Origin: Secundilactobacillus silagei JCM 19001
GTDB taxonomy: Bacteria; Bacillota; Bacilli; Lactobacillales; Lactobacillaceae
DNA: 64,000 nucleotides
Direction of reading: 5' to 3'
Assembly (NCBI RefSeq): GCF_002217945.1
Contig: NZ_BCMG01000008.1
Coordinates: forward strand, 1-64,000
This document shows positions 9,317 to 17,661 of this stretch, in pieces. The first letter of the stretch is position 1. Every line of letters begins with the position of its first letter. The position numbers and the translations under genes were made by a program. The notes beneath the pieces are model-generated. The model saw only the letters and a program-made list of their open reading frames with translations, did no database searches and was not told where the DNA came from.

Positions 9317-9353
9317 AAAAACGTCATCTCAAAATTTGAGATGACGTTTTTTT
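9317..9353. terminator. Terminator between convergent genes
   Basis: The stem AAAAACGTCATCTCAAA pairs with its complement, with T-runs on both strands. It serves the ABC-F gene and the leftward operon that ends here. Confidence 0.88.
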
Positions 9354-9813
9354 AGTGCTCTTTTTTAATTTTAAAATAACTTCCGCGAATGGTCCCCGCT
9401 AACTTAGATCTTTGCCGAGCAAATTTAAATTTATCGGCTAATTCAGCTGGCACTGCCATCCCATCTGAAAGTTTGAAGCCAACCGCCCGTTTACCTTCAG
9501 GGTCTAGCGCATACATGACGTTGATGGCCAAGCCATCTTCATAGAAAACGTATGTCCATCTAGTCCCTTCAACTTCGAACTGTGAGACCTCTAGTGGCTT
9601 TGCCGGAATTTTGAGGTCACGTTCTGATAAAACGTCATTCACGTAATCCAGTACTTCTGGATGCTCACTAGCCGGTTCCGTCACGTATTCGTGCTTATAT
9701 TTATTCCAGAAATAACGTGCTTCGTTGGCGCGTAATCCTGCTAGTGCTAGTGCGACTGGTGACGACTCTAAACCAACCTGAGAAACGTTTTTAAAATCAA
9801 CTTGATAGCTCAT
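9352..9813 (-). CDS. Conserved hypothetical protein
   Basis: 153 residues, no signal peptide and no membrane segment. I do not recognise the family. The protein looks globular and mixed alpha/beta, with a region 'EVEGTRWTYVFYEDGLAINVMY' that resembles beta strands and a basic C-terminus. The start follows GAGGTGGG. It is the last gene of a tight leftward operon with two GNAT acetyltransferases and a DUF1801 protein, its stop sitting in the terminator arm. No function can be assigned. Confidence 0.7.
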   Translation of the reverse strand: MSYQVDFKNVSQVGLESSPVALALAGLRANEARYFWNKYKHEYVTEPASEHPEVLDYVNDVLSERDLKIPAKPLEVSQFEVEGTRWTYVFYEDGLAINVMYALDPEGKRAVGFKLSDGMAVPAELADKFKFARQRSKLAGTIRGSYFKIKKEH

Positions 9814-9822
9814 TAGCCCACC

Positions 9823-10335
9823 TCATTTTTTGATATTATCCGCTAGTGACCTTTTAAATACAATTGTTTCTATTTTACCACCCGGAACATCAGTAACACG
9901 GTTCGTATCGGTTTTATAAAACCCCATGTGAGTATAAAATTTTTGCGCACTAAGATTAGTCGTTAAAACCTCAAGGTAGATCTGCTGATACTTAGCAGTT
10001 AGTGCCTTCAATGCCGGTACAATCAACCGTTGACCAAGTCCTTGATGCTGATATTCTGGCAAAATATAGATGGAATAGAGCTCACCATATTCTGACCAGT
10101 CAGCCCATCTAGCTGGCCCGTAGCTGCACACGCCAACAACCTGATTCGTCTCCGTTAGCGCCAACTGCATATTTTGCCAACGCTTTTCAGGGTGCCAGAT
10201 TGCTGGGATTAATTCTTTTAAAATGGTACTTGGTAACTGATTTTGATAAGTTGCCAGCCAGGTTTGATAATAAACCTGACGAATAGCATCAAAATCTGAA
10301 TTTTCATTAGCTGGTTGAACGGTAACTGCTGTCAT
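9823..10335 (-). CDS. GNAT family N-acetyltransferase
   Basis: A 170-residue GNAT protein. The acetyl-CoA loop is visible as LPEYQHQGLGQRLI, followed by the typical late strand 'LEVLTTNLSAQKFYTHMGFYKTDT'. I start at the ATG at 10335 because AGGGAG lies eight bases upstream; an in-frame TTG at 10341 sits too close to that site. It is the third gene of the leftward operon that begins at 11159. The substrate is unknown. Confidence 0.85.
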   Translation of the reverse strand: MTAVTVQPANENSDFDAIRQVYYQTWLATYQNQLPSTILKELIPAIWHPEKRWQNMQLALTETNQVVGVCSYGPARWADWSEYGELYSIYILPEYQHQGLGQRLIVPALKALTAKYQQIYLEVLTTNLSAQKFYTHMGFYKTDTNRVTDVPGGKIETIVFKRSLADNIKK

Positions 10336-10360
10336 ACTCAAAACTCCCTAAAATCATAAG

Positions 10361-10702
10361 TTAACCTGCCTGGACAACCGTTAAACGATGTTGCGCCAAT
10401 TTAATGATTAACTGTTCAGGTAACGGTTCATCATACGCAACGTGCCAGCTGCCTTTGGTAGTTTGATAGTCAGCCAATTCGGCCGACAAAAACGCGATGC
10501 CTTCACTCGTTGGATAGATGCCAATATGTTGCTGGTTGGCACCAAAATAAAGCACCGCTTTGGGTTGGAAAAAGACCGGCATCCCATAGGAGAGCCGTTC
10601 TTCTGCATTGGGCAGAACCGTCTTCAGTAATCGGTACAATTTTGTCAGTTGCTGCTGATATTCTTGGGGTTGTTTAGCAATATACCTGGTAATCACACTC
10701 AT
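10361..10702 (-). CDS. DUF1801 (YdhG-like) domain protein
   Basis: A 113-residue protein with DUF1801/YdhG family features: an early helix 'ITRYIAKQPQEYQQQLTKLYRLL', then 'AEERLSYGMPVFF' and 'HIGIYPTSEGIAFL'. Members are small soluble proteins, some described as iron chaperone-like, but the role is poorly defined. The gene starts after AGGGG, ten bases downstream of the first gene in this operon, and ends 25 bases before the GNAT gene. Confidence 0.8.
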   Translation of the reverse strand: MSVITRYIAKQPQEYQQQLTKLYRLLKTVLPNAEERLSYGMPVFFQPKAVLYFGANQQHIGIYPTSEGIAFLSAELADYQTTKGSWHVAYDEPLPEQLIIKLAQHRLTVVQAG

Positions 10703-10712
10703 TAGCTAACCC

Positions 10713-11159
10713 CTATTCTATGACTTGAAGCTCGAAATCAATGTGAGGAATTCCATCTTCTAAATACACATCCGAAACTGGTTTAAACCCAAACGATTCG
10801 TAAAATTTTTGCAAATAGGATTGGCCGGAAATCTTAATATTATTTCCCGGGAAATCCTGCTTAATTTCTTCAATCGTTGCACTGACGATTTCCCGGCCTA
10901 GATGCTGTTCCCGAAATTCTTTGACCACTAAAACTCTGCCAAAGCTCATATAGCCTGGCTTAGAGTCCTTGATAATTCGGGTATAGGCAGCTAAGCGCCC
11001 ATCGACACGAAGAATCATATGAAGGGCATTATCATCTTGATCATCAATCTCTTGATAGGGACACTCCTGTTCGACCACGAAAACCTTAACCCGGGCTTTC
11101 ATGATCTCTAGTAATTCAGGTACAGATAATTCTGACGTCTTCTTCACGCTTAATCTCAT
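10713..11159 (-). CDS. GNAT family N-acetyltransferase (ElaA-like)
   Basis: A 148-residue acetyltransferase of the ElaA subgroup: 'RVKVFVVEQECPYQEIDDQDDNALHMI' early, then 'FGRVLVVKEFREQHLGREIV' as the acetyl-CoA region and 'YLQKFYESFGFKPVSDVYLEDGIPHI' at the end. An ATG 18 bases upstream (11177) is in frame, but the GGAGGG lies between the two, so the ATG at 11159 is the start. It is the first gene of the four-gene leftward operon. A homologue of the same subgroup lies at 60923-61357. Confidence 0.85.
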   Translation of the reverse strand: MRLSVKKTSELSVPELLEIMKARVKVFVVEQECPYQEIDDQDDNALHMILRVDGRLAAYTRIIKDSKPGYMSFGRVLVVKEFREQHLGREIVSATIEEIKQDFPGNNIKISGQSYLQKFYESFGFKPVSDVYLEDGIPHIDFELQVIE

Positions 11160-11282
11160 AATGATCCCTCCATTCATTTTTACGGTTGGTTAACCGTTGA
11201 AATTTAAATTAATGGCATTATAGCACAGTCACTACTTTAAGCTTATCACTTACTTGCCGAGATTGTCGTTACTCTACACGGC

Positions 11283-11317
11283 AAAAAAGGACGATTTCGT
11301 TTAAAAATCGTCCTTTT
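11283..11317 (-). terminator. Terminator of the leftward oxidoreductase run
   Basis: AAAGGACGATTT pairs with AAATCGTCCTTT. Reading leftward, the stem is followed by TTTTTTGCC. It ends the transcript that runs from 13979 to 11344. Confidence 0.85.
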
Positions 11318-11343
11318 GCTGCATCTATTTTGTTGTCTAAAAC

Positions 11344-12192
11344 TTACTTAATTTCCCGCTTCAGATACTCTTCAAAAGTGGTTGGTTCGCGTCCAAGCAA
11401 CGTCTTAAGCACAAATGGATTACCATCCAAGCCCCACTTAGAATAAGTGTCAGACAAGTGCTTGAATGCTTGACGCATATACAGATCCGTAAAGTTATTT
11501 TCATCCAAGAACTTTTCGAGATCAATGTGCGTTGCAACAGCGTGTTCGCCAGTCAGCTTGTTATAAGTATCAACTAAATCTTGAGGGGTATATGTCTTCT
11601 TAGTGCCGACTAATTCGAAAGTTGCCTTGTTGTAGGTATCTGGGTCCTTAGCAACCTTAGCGGCAACTTCACCAACGTCCAAAGGATCAACGTAGCATAA
11701 TTTGCCATCAGAAGCATAGAAGTTTTCGTACTTACCAGTATCGTGCACCCGTTTAGGATCAAAGTTATGCATATAGTGCATTGGCTGCAAGATAGTGTAT
11801 GGCAATTGCGTTGCCATACCAGCATAGATCAAGTGCTCTTCAGTATCACGCTTTTCAACGTGTTGTAAGAGTGTAGTTAAGATTGGGTGGGTCACAGAAA
11901 TGAAGATGAATTGTGAAACCCCGTTCTTAATGCTTAAATCGATCATTGTCTTACCAATCAAGCCCTCTTCTGCTGAAAACAGCGGTGGGATGTAGGCAAT
12001 TTTGTCGCTGGCTTTAGTAATTTCATCAATCACCGTAATATCGGTTAAATCACCGACGAAAGCCTGCTTGATACCTGGTAGATCTTTGACTGCTGGGTTA
12101 ATGTCGGCTGCACCGACTTCGAAACCGGCATCCACTAAGGCTTTAACAACGTGGCTACCAGCATGTCCAGCAGCTGAAGTAACTGTAATCAT
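11344..12192 (-). CDS. NmrA-like NAD(P)-binding oxidoreductase
   Basis: A 282-residue atypical short-chain dehydrogenase with an N-terminal Rossmann motif (VTSAAGHAGSHVV) and the NmrA/QOR2-type layout. It has no catalytic YxxxK pair, as in NmrA proteins that sense or reduce quinone-like compounds. The start follows AAAGGAGC. It is the third gene of a leftward run with an SDR and a second NmrA-like protein, all likely controlled by the divergent TetR gene at 14105. Substrate unknown. Confidence 0.82.
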   Translation of the reverse strand: MITVTSAAGHAGSHVVKALVDAGFEVGAADINPAVKDLPGIKQAFVGDLTDITVIDEITKASDKIAYIPPLFSAEEGLIGKTMIDLSIKNGVSQFIFISVTHPILTTLLQHVEKRDTEEHLIYAGMATQLPYTILQPMHYMHNFDPKRVHDTGKYENFYASDGKLCYVDPLDVGEVAAKVAKDPDTYNKATFELVGTKKTYTPQDLVDTYNKLTGEHAVATHIDLEKFLDENNFTDLYMRQAFKHLSDTYSKWGLDGNPFVLKTLLGREPTTFEEYLKREIK

Positions 12193-12244
12193 AAACTATT
12201 TTGCTCCTTTCGAATCATCTAATCACTTAGATTAAATCGTTAAA

Positions 12245-13000
12245 CTACCACGGTACGATGCCGGCATCTTCTGTGAAGGTCCCGTTAGCATCGTTCTTAG
12301 GGTCTAAGGCAAGTACAATGGCACGGTGAGCACCACTTTCAACTGGCTTAGCACCATTCTTTTCAAATAATTCCTTGTCGACCAAATCAGTAGCGGTCAT
12401 ACCAGGGTTAACCGAGTTAGCCGTAACATTAAGCTTAGCATCTCTGAATTCCTTGCTAAAGGCAACGGTCATAGCGTTCAAAGCTGTCTTAGAAGCTTGG
12501 TATGGGAAGGAAATAATGTGTGAGAACATGGACTTTGGATCTGTAGCCAAGCCCAATGAACCCATATCACTAGTAATGGTGATGATCTTACCATATGAAG
12601 CCTTCTTCAATAGCGGAACAGCAGCTCTCGTCATTGCATAAGTCCCAAAGAAGTTAGTGTCAAAGGTCTTACGCAGTTCTTCGACAGTTGATTTCGTTGG
12701 TAAAGCATCTTGAGGGCCTGGGATACCAGCATTATTAATTAAAATATTGAGGTAGCCGAATTTATCATTAACGGTTTTAATCGCATCGTCAATGTTTTGT
12801 TGATCAGTAATGTCACAGTGTAATAAAGCAACGTCTAAACCTTGATCTTGTAATTCTTTAACGGCTTTTTGACCAAGTTCCATATCGTAAGCACCGATAA
12901 AGACGAATTGACCATGTTGTGCTAATGTCTTAGCTTCAACAAACCCCATACCTCTTTCGGCGCCAGTGATCAACGTCACAATTTTTTTACTGTCAGCCAT
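12245..13000 (-). CDS. Short-chain dehydrogenase/reductase
   Basis: A classical SDR of 251 residues: cofactor motif TGAERGMG, NNAG in the middle and an active-site YQASK. It begins after AAAGGAG. It is close in layout to the SDRs at 34410-35168 and 46222-46950, which also sit beside TetR or MarR regulators. It probably reduces a carbonyl compound with NADPH. It lies between two NmrA-like genes in the same leftward run. Confidence 0.87.
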   Translation of the reverse strand: MADSKKIVTLITGAERGMGFVEAKTLAQHGQFVFIGAYDMELGQKAVKELQDQGLDVALLHCDITDQQNIDDAIKTVNDKFGYLNILINNAGIPGPQDALPTKSTVEELRKTFDTNFFGTYAMTRAAVPLLKKASYGKIITITSDMGSLGLATDPKSMFSHIISFPYQASKTALNAMTVAFSKEFRDAKLNVTANSVNPGMTATDLVDKELFEKNGAKPVESGAHRAIVLALDPKNDANGTFTEDAGIVPW

Positions 13001-13036
13001 TATAAAACACTCCTTTTCTTATAAGCATTTAATAAC

Positions 13037-13052
13037 TATTTCACATGAAACA
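13037..13052. other. Degenerate parS-type site (TATTTCACATGAAACA)
   Basis: Two bases differ from the canonical parS. It abuts the stop codon of the NmrA-like gene at 13053 and lies in the 52-base gap before the SDR gene. Confidence 0.5.
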
Positions 13053-13979
13053 TTAAAGCCATTCTGAACTATCTGCTGATTTTTCAGTTTCGGCTACTGT
13101 ACAAGTAGGCTTGATGCCGTTAGCAACTAATTGACGGGCACACCAGTTAGCAACGCTGCGAGGTTTGTGATCCAGTAATTCGATCAATTGCTTGTTGTTA
13201 CCAGCCCAGCCCCACTTGTTATAAGTTTTACGCAAGGCGTAGAAGGTTTCGGTTGCGAAACTGTCGCTACCTGCAAAGTAATCTGGCCAGTATTCAACCA
13301 ACTTATCTTCAGGTACGGAAATTGGTGTAATTTCTTTACCGGAAACTTTACTCATGACAGTGGCAACGTCGCGTGGTGTCATGGATTCGTTACTTGCAGT
13401 GTAGATCGCGTACTTGTAGCCGTCTTCAGTCAACAGCTTGATGGCACAGTCGGCAACGTCCAATGGGTCGACCCATGAGACCAGCTTATCGATGTCACAC
13501 ATACTTGGATATTCACCCATATCGTAGAACATCTTCATGAAGATGTTTTGATGATACGTTGAAGGCCGAATAACACTCCAGTCTAAGCCGCTTTCAAAAC
13601 CGCGATAAAGTAAGTATTGTTCATCTTTGGCTTTCATCCGGTGTTGTAGCAGTGTGCTCATGTTCGGGTACATGCAAGATAGGTAAACATACTTGCTGAC
13701 CTTAGCATCAATGGCTGCATCGATTGCCATACGGCCCATCTTAGCTTCTTGATAAGTGAACTGCGGTGGAATGTAAAGCACCCGATCGACGCCCTTCATT
13801 GCTTCAGCGAGGAATTTTGGATCACGGCTATCACCAACAAGGGTTTCTTTAACCCCTTGCTGTTCAAATTTCTTAATGTCTGGGTTCATATCAATGGCAC
13901 GAATATCAAACCCCTTTTTGGCAAGGTAAGGGACGATCTGACGACCAACTTTACCATATGCGCAGGTAACTAGTAACAT
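13053..13979 (-). CDS. NmrA-like NAD(P)-binding oxidoreductase
   Basis: A 308-residue NmrA-type protein, paralogous to the gene at 11344: VTCAYGKVGRQIV at the N-terminus, 'VDRVLYIPPQFTYQEAKMGRMAIDAA' in the middle and 'WVDPLDVADCAIKLL' later. It has a longer C-terminal tail containing a Cys pair (CARQ...CTVAE). The ATG follows AAAGGAGG. It is the first gene of the run and is read from the promoter at 14006-14034, which overlaps a long operator. Confidence 0.83.
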   Translation of the reverse strand: MLLVTCAYGKVGRQIVPYLAKKGFDIRAIDMNPDIKKFEQQGVKETLVGDSRDPKFLAEAMKGVDRVLYIPPQFTYQEAKMGRMAIDAAIDAKVSKYVYLSCMYPNMSTLLQHRMKAKDEQYLLYRGFESGLDWSVIRPSTYHQNIFMKMFYDMGEYPSMCDIDKLVSWVDPLDVADCAIKLLTEDGYKYAIYTASNESMTPRDVATVMSKVSGKEITPISVPEDKLVEYWPDYFAGSDSFATETFYALRKTYNKWGWAGNNKQLIELLDHKPRSVANWCARQLVANGIKPTCTVAETEKSADSSEWL

Positions 13980-14005
13980 ATTTCACAACCTCCTTTAATG
14001 ACCAT

Positions 14006-14052
14006 AGTGTATCCCCTTTCAACAAACTCGTCAAGTATTACTTTATGAGTTT
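14006..14052. promoter_or_regulatory. Leftward promoter and 29-bp TetR-type operator
   Basis: Leftward -35 TTGACG (14029-14034) and -10 TACACT (14006-14011) are 17 bases apart. The -35 lies inside an imperfect palindrome, 14024-14037 paired with 14039-14052 (12 of 14 positions match, one central base). The rightward -10 TATAAT for the tetR gene is at 14072-14077, so one operator could control both directions. Confidence 0.7.
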
Positions 14053-14104
14053 TCTTTAATTTATTTTCGTGTATAATGGTTTTGAACAGAGGGGGAAGAT
14101 TATT

Positions 14105-14734
14105 ATGACGGGGAAACAATCACAACGGCAGGATCAATATAATCGCGGTAAACAGCTATTTATCGATACTGCCAAACACCTTTTTAAAACGCAGGGGTAC
14201 GATAAAACCAAAGTTAGCGATATCGTAAATGCCAGTGGCCGAAACGTGAGCACGCTCTATCACTATTTCCCAGCAGGTAAGAAAGATATCGTCAAAATAC
14301 TTTTAATTACCGATATCAAAGAAGAATTTGATAAATTAGCTGCCTTAATGGCGCAGGAAAGTGACCGCTCGCTCATTGATGCACTACATTTGTTCTATCA
14401 CCAGTTTGTGGCTATTTTTTACCATAACTGGTACTTAATGTCGATTATGCTTTACTACAAAGACGATTTTGAGGCTGAAGTGACCCCCATCACACGTGAA
14501 GGGACCGACCATATGCGCAAACTGCTGGCAGCCTTCTTAAAAAAGCGGGTTGACAACAGAGAATTGTATATCACTGATTGTAACGTGGCTGCTAAATTAT
14601 TCTTTGCACCTGGGATGGAAGCCATCATTGTTAATTTTTCTGAACCCGAAAAAGACGTCTTTGATACCACTGAAATCGACCAGCTGATTGCGATCTGGCA
14701 ACGAGAAACGATTTTTTTCGATCAATCTAAATAA
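14105..14734 (+). CDS. TetR family transcriptional regulator
   Basis: A 209-residue regulator with an N-terminal TetR helix-turn-helix: 'RGKQLFIDTAKHLFKTQGYDKTKVSDIV' then 'NVSTLYHYFP'. I start at the ATG at 14105 behind GAGGGGGA. An upstream in-frame ATG at 14069 precedes the TATAAT at 14072-14077 and cannot be transcribed from it. It is divergent from the NmrA-SDR-NmrA run and most likely represses that run and itself through the operator at 14024-14052. The inducer is unknown. Confidence 0.87.
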   Translation: MTGKQSQRQDQYNRGKQLFIDTAKHLFKTQGYDKTKVSDIVNASGRNVSTLYHYFPAGKKDIVKILLITDIKEEFDKLAALMAQESDRSLIDALHLFYHQFVAIFYHNWYLMSIMLYYKDDFEAEVTPITREGTDHMRKLLAAFLKKRVDNRELYITDCNVAAKLFFAPGMEAIIVNFSEPEKDVFDTTEIDQLIAIWQRETIFFDQSK

Positions 14735-14745
14735 GATTGAAAGCA

Positions 14746-14795
14746 ACAAAAATAACCTGAAACTACCATTTCATCGTAGTTTCAGGCTATTTTTG
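14746..14795. terminator. Terminator between convergent genes
   Basis: CTGAAACTAC (14757-14766) pairs with GTAGTTTCAG (14776-14785). The stem is extended by AAATAACC and GGCTATTT, and T-runs follow on both strands. Confidence 0.85.
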
Positions 14796-14807
14796 TGAAC
14801 TCATTTT

Positions 14808-15443
14808 TTAAGCATCAACGACACTAAACCGTTGTCTAATGCGCTTAGGGTCAGTCATTTCCTGCACAATTGCTGCAGCAAAGTTGCCGATAGTGGTTGT
14901 TTCCTTACCGTCTTTATTTACCATTGGGTGGTCGCCACCAATTTTAAAGTTGGTTTGGGGCCCTTCAATTAACTCATTTTGAGGGGTAGCAGCGATCCAA
15001 TCGACGTTATCGATCCACTTTAAGTATTCAAATTCATGGCTTTGCTGAACGGGTGCGTCGATCCAAGGTTGACCCGCGTACTTTTTCAGAACCGTATCAA
15101 TCATTGGTTGGCCATCGTCATCTAATAAGGTGCTAGCACCGATGATAAAGACTAATTTCGTAGCCGTATTTTCACGGAACATGGTGATTAGGTTAGTCGC
15201 CACATCGATATGCTGATAAGCCTTTGGTGACGCAAAAGCATCCACGACATAGTCAAATCCCTTTAAATCTGAGTAGGTCAATGCTAAGGCATCTTTTTCA
15301 AGAACTTTGGCATCCGCACCAAATACCTTTTGTCCTTTTTTAGCATCGCGGACGATTGCCGTCACCTCATTGTTCTTCGCAACTGCTTCTTTGTAAATCG
15401 CTTGACCAACGTGCCCTGTTGCCCCAATAATACCGATTTTCAT
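14808..15443 (-). CDS. NAD(P)H-binding oxidoreductase (atypical SDR, YwnB-like)
   Basis: A 211-residue Rossmann-fold protein starting MKIGIIGATGHVGQ, the typical opening of the NAD(P)H-binding family near YwnB. The middle has 'KLVFIIGASTLLDDDG' and the C-terminus 'TTIGNFAAAIVQEM'. The ATG follows GGGAGGA. It is read alone from the promoter at 15515-15543 and ends at the bidirectional terminator. It is likely a redox-stress or quinone-type reductase, substrate unknown. Confidence 0.83.
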   Translation of the reverse strand: MKIGIIGATGHVGQAIYKEAVAKNNEVTAIVRDAKKGQKVFGADAKVLEKDALALTYSDLKGFDYVVDAFASPKAYQHIDVATNLITMFRENTATKLVFIIGASTLLDDDGQPMIDTVLKKYAGQPWIDAPVQQSHEFEYLKWIDNVDWIAATPQNELIEGPQTNFKIGGDHPMVNKDGKETTTIGNFAAAIVQEMTDPKRIRQRFSVVDA

Positions 15444-15514
15444 GATAAATTCCTCCCATAATAAAGTTTAAATTTAGTTTAATTAATCCCATTTAAGTTG
15501 CCGACCACCGATAT

Positions 15515-15543
15515 AATATAACCAATTTTAAACCACCTGTCAA
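15515..15543 (-). promoter_or_regulatory. Promoter for the YwnB-like gene
   Basis: Reading leftward, TTGACA is followed by a 17-base spacer and TATATT. The leader of about 65 bases ends at the ATG at 15443. Confidence 0.7.
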
Positions 15544-15609
15544 CCATTAATCATTTAACGCTTAATAAGACTAACGTTTCGTGATGAGTACCAACGAAAA
15601 CAGATGGGT

Positions 15610-16116
15610 TCAAAAAGCTTCATCCCAACTACCAGCAAATTCCGCAAATAATGCATTGATCGTCTCGCCATTAAAAGATCTGCCACGACTGCCAGTCTCT
15701 TCTATGCGTTCTGGACCACGACCAGCCAAAACAACCGGTAATTGATGCTGTTTGGCCTTAATAAAGGACTTCATCGTTACCATTTTTTCCAGCTCAATCT
15801 GATGAGTCCAGCTCGCACCAAAGTCATAGATGTAGGTTACGTCGCCCTTTTCTAAATCCGGGTAAACGAAAAATTCAGTTTCGTTGCGCATCCCTTCACC
15901 CATATCAAGATCTGGCATAACAATACCATATTCAGTAGTAGGATCCTTAGCCGGTGAAAAACTATGCAGATGGCTATTCGTCCAACCAAACAACACTTGA
16001 ATAATGGCATGCAGCTGATCATAGCGAATACTTGTCGGGACCAAGACCCGTCGCCAAGTCCCTGGTTTGACATCACTTAACGTTACTCTTAGTTGCATAA
16101 TACTACTTTCTATCAT
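15610..16116 (-). CDS. Plasmid pRiA4b ORF-3 family protein
   Basis: A 168-residue protein of the pRiA4b ORF-3 (PRiA4_ORF3) family: 'QLRVTLSDVKPGTWRRVLVPTSIRYDQLHAIIQ' followed by 'FGWTNSHLHSF' and 'YIYDFGASWTHQIELE'. The family occurs in plasmids and chromosomes and has no firm biochemical function. Two starts are possible, the ATG at 16116 behind GGGGGTG and an ATG six codons later. It is probably co-transcribed with the glycosyltransferase upstream, 23 bases away. Confidence 0.83.
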   Translation of the reverse strand: MIESSIMQLRVTLSDVKPGTWRRVLVPTSIRYDQLHAIIQVLFGWTNSHLHSFSPAKDPTTEYGIVMPDLDMGEGMRNETEFFVYPDLEKGDVTYIYDFGASWTHQIELEKMVTMKSFIKAKQHQLPVVLAGRGPERIEETGSRGRSFNGETINALFAEFAGSWDEAF

Positions 16117-16139
16117 AAGGCACCCCCAACTAAACGATG

Positions 16140-16853
16140 CTATAAATACTCACCCAGCCGATAAATTTGATCAAACACCTGATTTTCAACTCTGCGCTCC
16201 GCTAAACTTCTTGAATGGATCGTACTGCCAGGCCGGTTGACCTTGGTATACCTAACGGCCGGGTCGTAGCGATAAATACCGGGATTGTTGGCAACAAAGG
16301 TCGCTGTAAAAAGATAGTCTTCAGCAATCGTCAATGATTCGTCAAAGAGTAGCTGCTGTTGCCGCAGTGCCGGTAATGAGTAGGCTTTGTTCCAAATATA
16401 ACCGCCAACTTCCGAACCGTGCCGGCTGGCTTGCTGAAACATAGCTCGTTGGGAGATTTGTTCATAATGATCCCGTTGATCAAGTGGTTGGCTCCACCAA
16501 CGATACCCCACCGCAACTGCCGGTGTATCGGCTTGAAAGCCCTGCGCCAACGTCTTAACGTAATCCGGATGTAATCGGTCATCACCGTCAACAAAGGCAA
16601 CTGCATCGCCCGAAGCATGGGTGATGCCAAAATTTCGGGCAGCAGAGACTCCTTGATGCGCGGTAAATTGTTCCACATGAAACATTGGGATGCCATTGGC
16701 AAATTGAACTGCCTTTTCTGCCGTGCCATCCGTCGAATGATCATCTATCAGCCAAAGTTCAAACGCTTCTGTTTGAGCGGCAATCGTCGCCAGCGTATCA
16801 TCAAAATAATGACTTAAATTATAGGTTGGTACCACTAATGTCAGCTTGGTCAT
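16140..16853 (-). CDS. Family 2 glycosyltransferase
   Basis: A 237-residue GT-A fold glycosyltransferase: 'LVVPTYNLSHYFDDTL' at the N-terminus, the DDHSTDGT nucleotide-sugar motif and VDGDD as the metal-binding DxD-type site. There is no membrane segment, and it is shorter than many polysaccharide enzymes. I chose the ATG at 16853 behind AGAGGTG. An ATG six codons upstream lacks a ribosome site. A parS-type site lies inside the gene and encodes MFHVEQ. The acceptor is unknown. Confidence 0.85.
   Translation of the reverse strand: MTKLTLVVPTYNLSHYFDDTLATIAAQTEAFELWLIDDHSTDGTAEKAVQFANGIPMFHVEQFTAHQGVSAARNFGITHASGDAVAFVDGDDRLHPDYVKTLAQGFQADTPAVAVGYRWWSQPLDQRDHYEQISQRAMFQQASRHGSEVGGYIWNKAYSLPALRQQQLLFDESLTIAEDYLFTATFVANNPGIYRYDPAVRYTKVNRPGSTIHSRSLAERRVENQVFDQIYRLGEYL
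16669..16684. other. parS-type site inside the glycosyltransferase gene
   Basis: TGTTCCACATGAAACA differs from canonical parS at two positions. Read with the gene, it encodes Met-Phe-His-Val-Glu-Gln, the peptide usually seen where parS sites lie in coding sequence. Confidence 0.6.
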
Positions 16854-17024
16854 ATTAATCACCTCTAACACTTATATTTGGTTGTTATTATGTCAGAAAT
16901 CACATCATAGTCAACGAATTTAACTTGAAATTGGTAATGGCTCGTAGGATAAAAAAGATTCATAATCACTTCTACAATGTGGTTTGATAAAAAGCATGTT
17001 AGCTCACTTCAGTATTAATGCAAT

Positions 17025-17056
17025 ATAAAAACAGACTACCTCGATTAGATAGTCCG
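17025..17056 (-). terminator. Terminator of the small secreted protein gene
   Basis: Reading leftward, CGGACTA pairs with TAGTCTG (one G-U pair) and is followed by TTTTTAT. Confidence 0.65.
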
Positions 17057-17076
17057 TTGGGTTAATTTGATTCCCT

Positions 17077-17634
17077 TTACTTGGTTGTTGGTTTATTCAG
17101 TGACCGCCATGAACTGGCTTTAAAATAGTAAATATTTTTTGGTGTTCCGTCATGTTTACCATAAAGATGTGAATATGAACTTTCAACTGCTGGAAAACGG
17201 TGCTTTTTACCGTTATTGTCACGTAAATAAGCATGGGTAAGGCGCATATCAGGGTCTTGATCCAAAAAGCCAGGGGCAAACATATACCATGCTGATTTTT
17301 TTAAGTGGTGAGCCCATAAAGGCCCAACGTAGCCTTTACGACCTTCATGGCCTGAAGAAGATGAGGACATTTTGGTAGTCCCTTCAACTTTATATAAGGC
17401 TTTATGGTTAGTAACCATGTTGTGGTCCCCCCAAGATAAAAACGTATACTTGGTAAATTTAATTTCGTTAATTTTAGAAAGATTAGATTTGCAATACCAT
17501 GTACCTCTGAATGATTTAGGTATAGTTTTTAGATATGCATCATGAGTTTTATGCGCACTCGCAGTTGTAGCAGAAACGTTAAATGTAGCTAAAGCCAGCC
17601 CAGTTATAGCCAATCCCTTGATCAGTTTATACAT
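17077..17634 (-). CDS. Small secreted protein, 'RGxWY' family (copy 1)
   Basis: 185 residues with a Sec signal peptide (MYKLIKGLAITGLALATFNVSATTASA, cleavage likely after residue 27). The mature part begins with 'KTIPKSFRGTWYCKS' and then reads as beta-rich and His/Lys/Tyr-rich, ending 'SSWRSLNKPTTK'. There is no cell-wall sorting signal. It is paralogous to the next gene and to the products of 37999-38409 and 55932-56270, which share the signal peptide followed by a short 'P..hRG.WY' motif. Function unknown; the shape suggests a small secreted beta-barrel or surface-binding protein. Confidence 0.8.
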   Translation of the reverse strand: MYKLIKGLAITGLALATFNVSATTASAHKTHDAYLKTIPKSFRGTWYCKSNLSKINEIKFTKYTFLSWGDHNMVTNHKALYKVEGTTKMSSSSSGHEGRKGYVGPLWAHHLKKSAWYMFAPGFLDQDPDMRLTHAYLRDNNGKKHRFPAVESSYSHLYGKHDGTPKNIYYFKASSWRSLNKPTTK

Positions 17635-17661
17635 GAAAATTCTCCTTTTAGTATGTAGTAA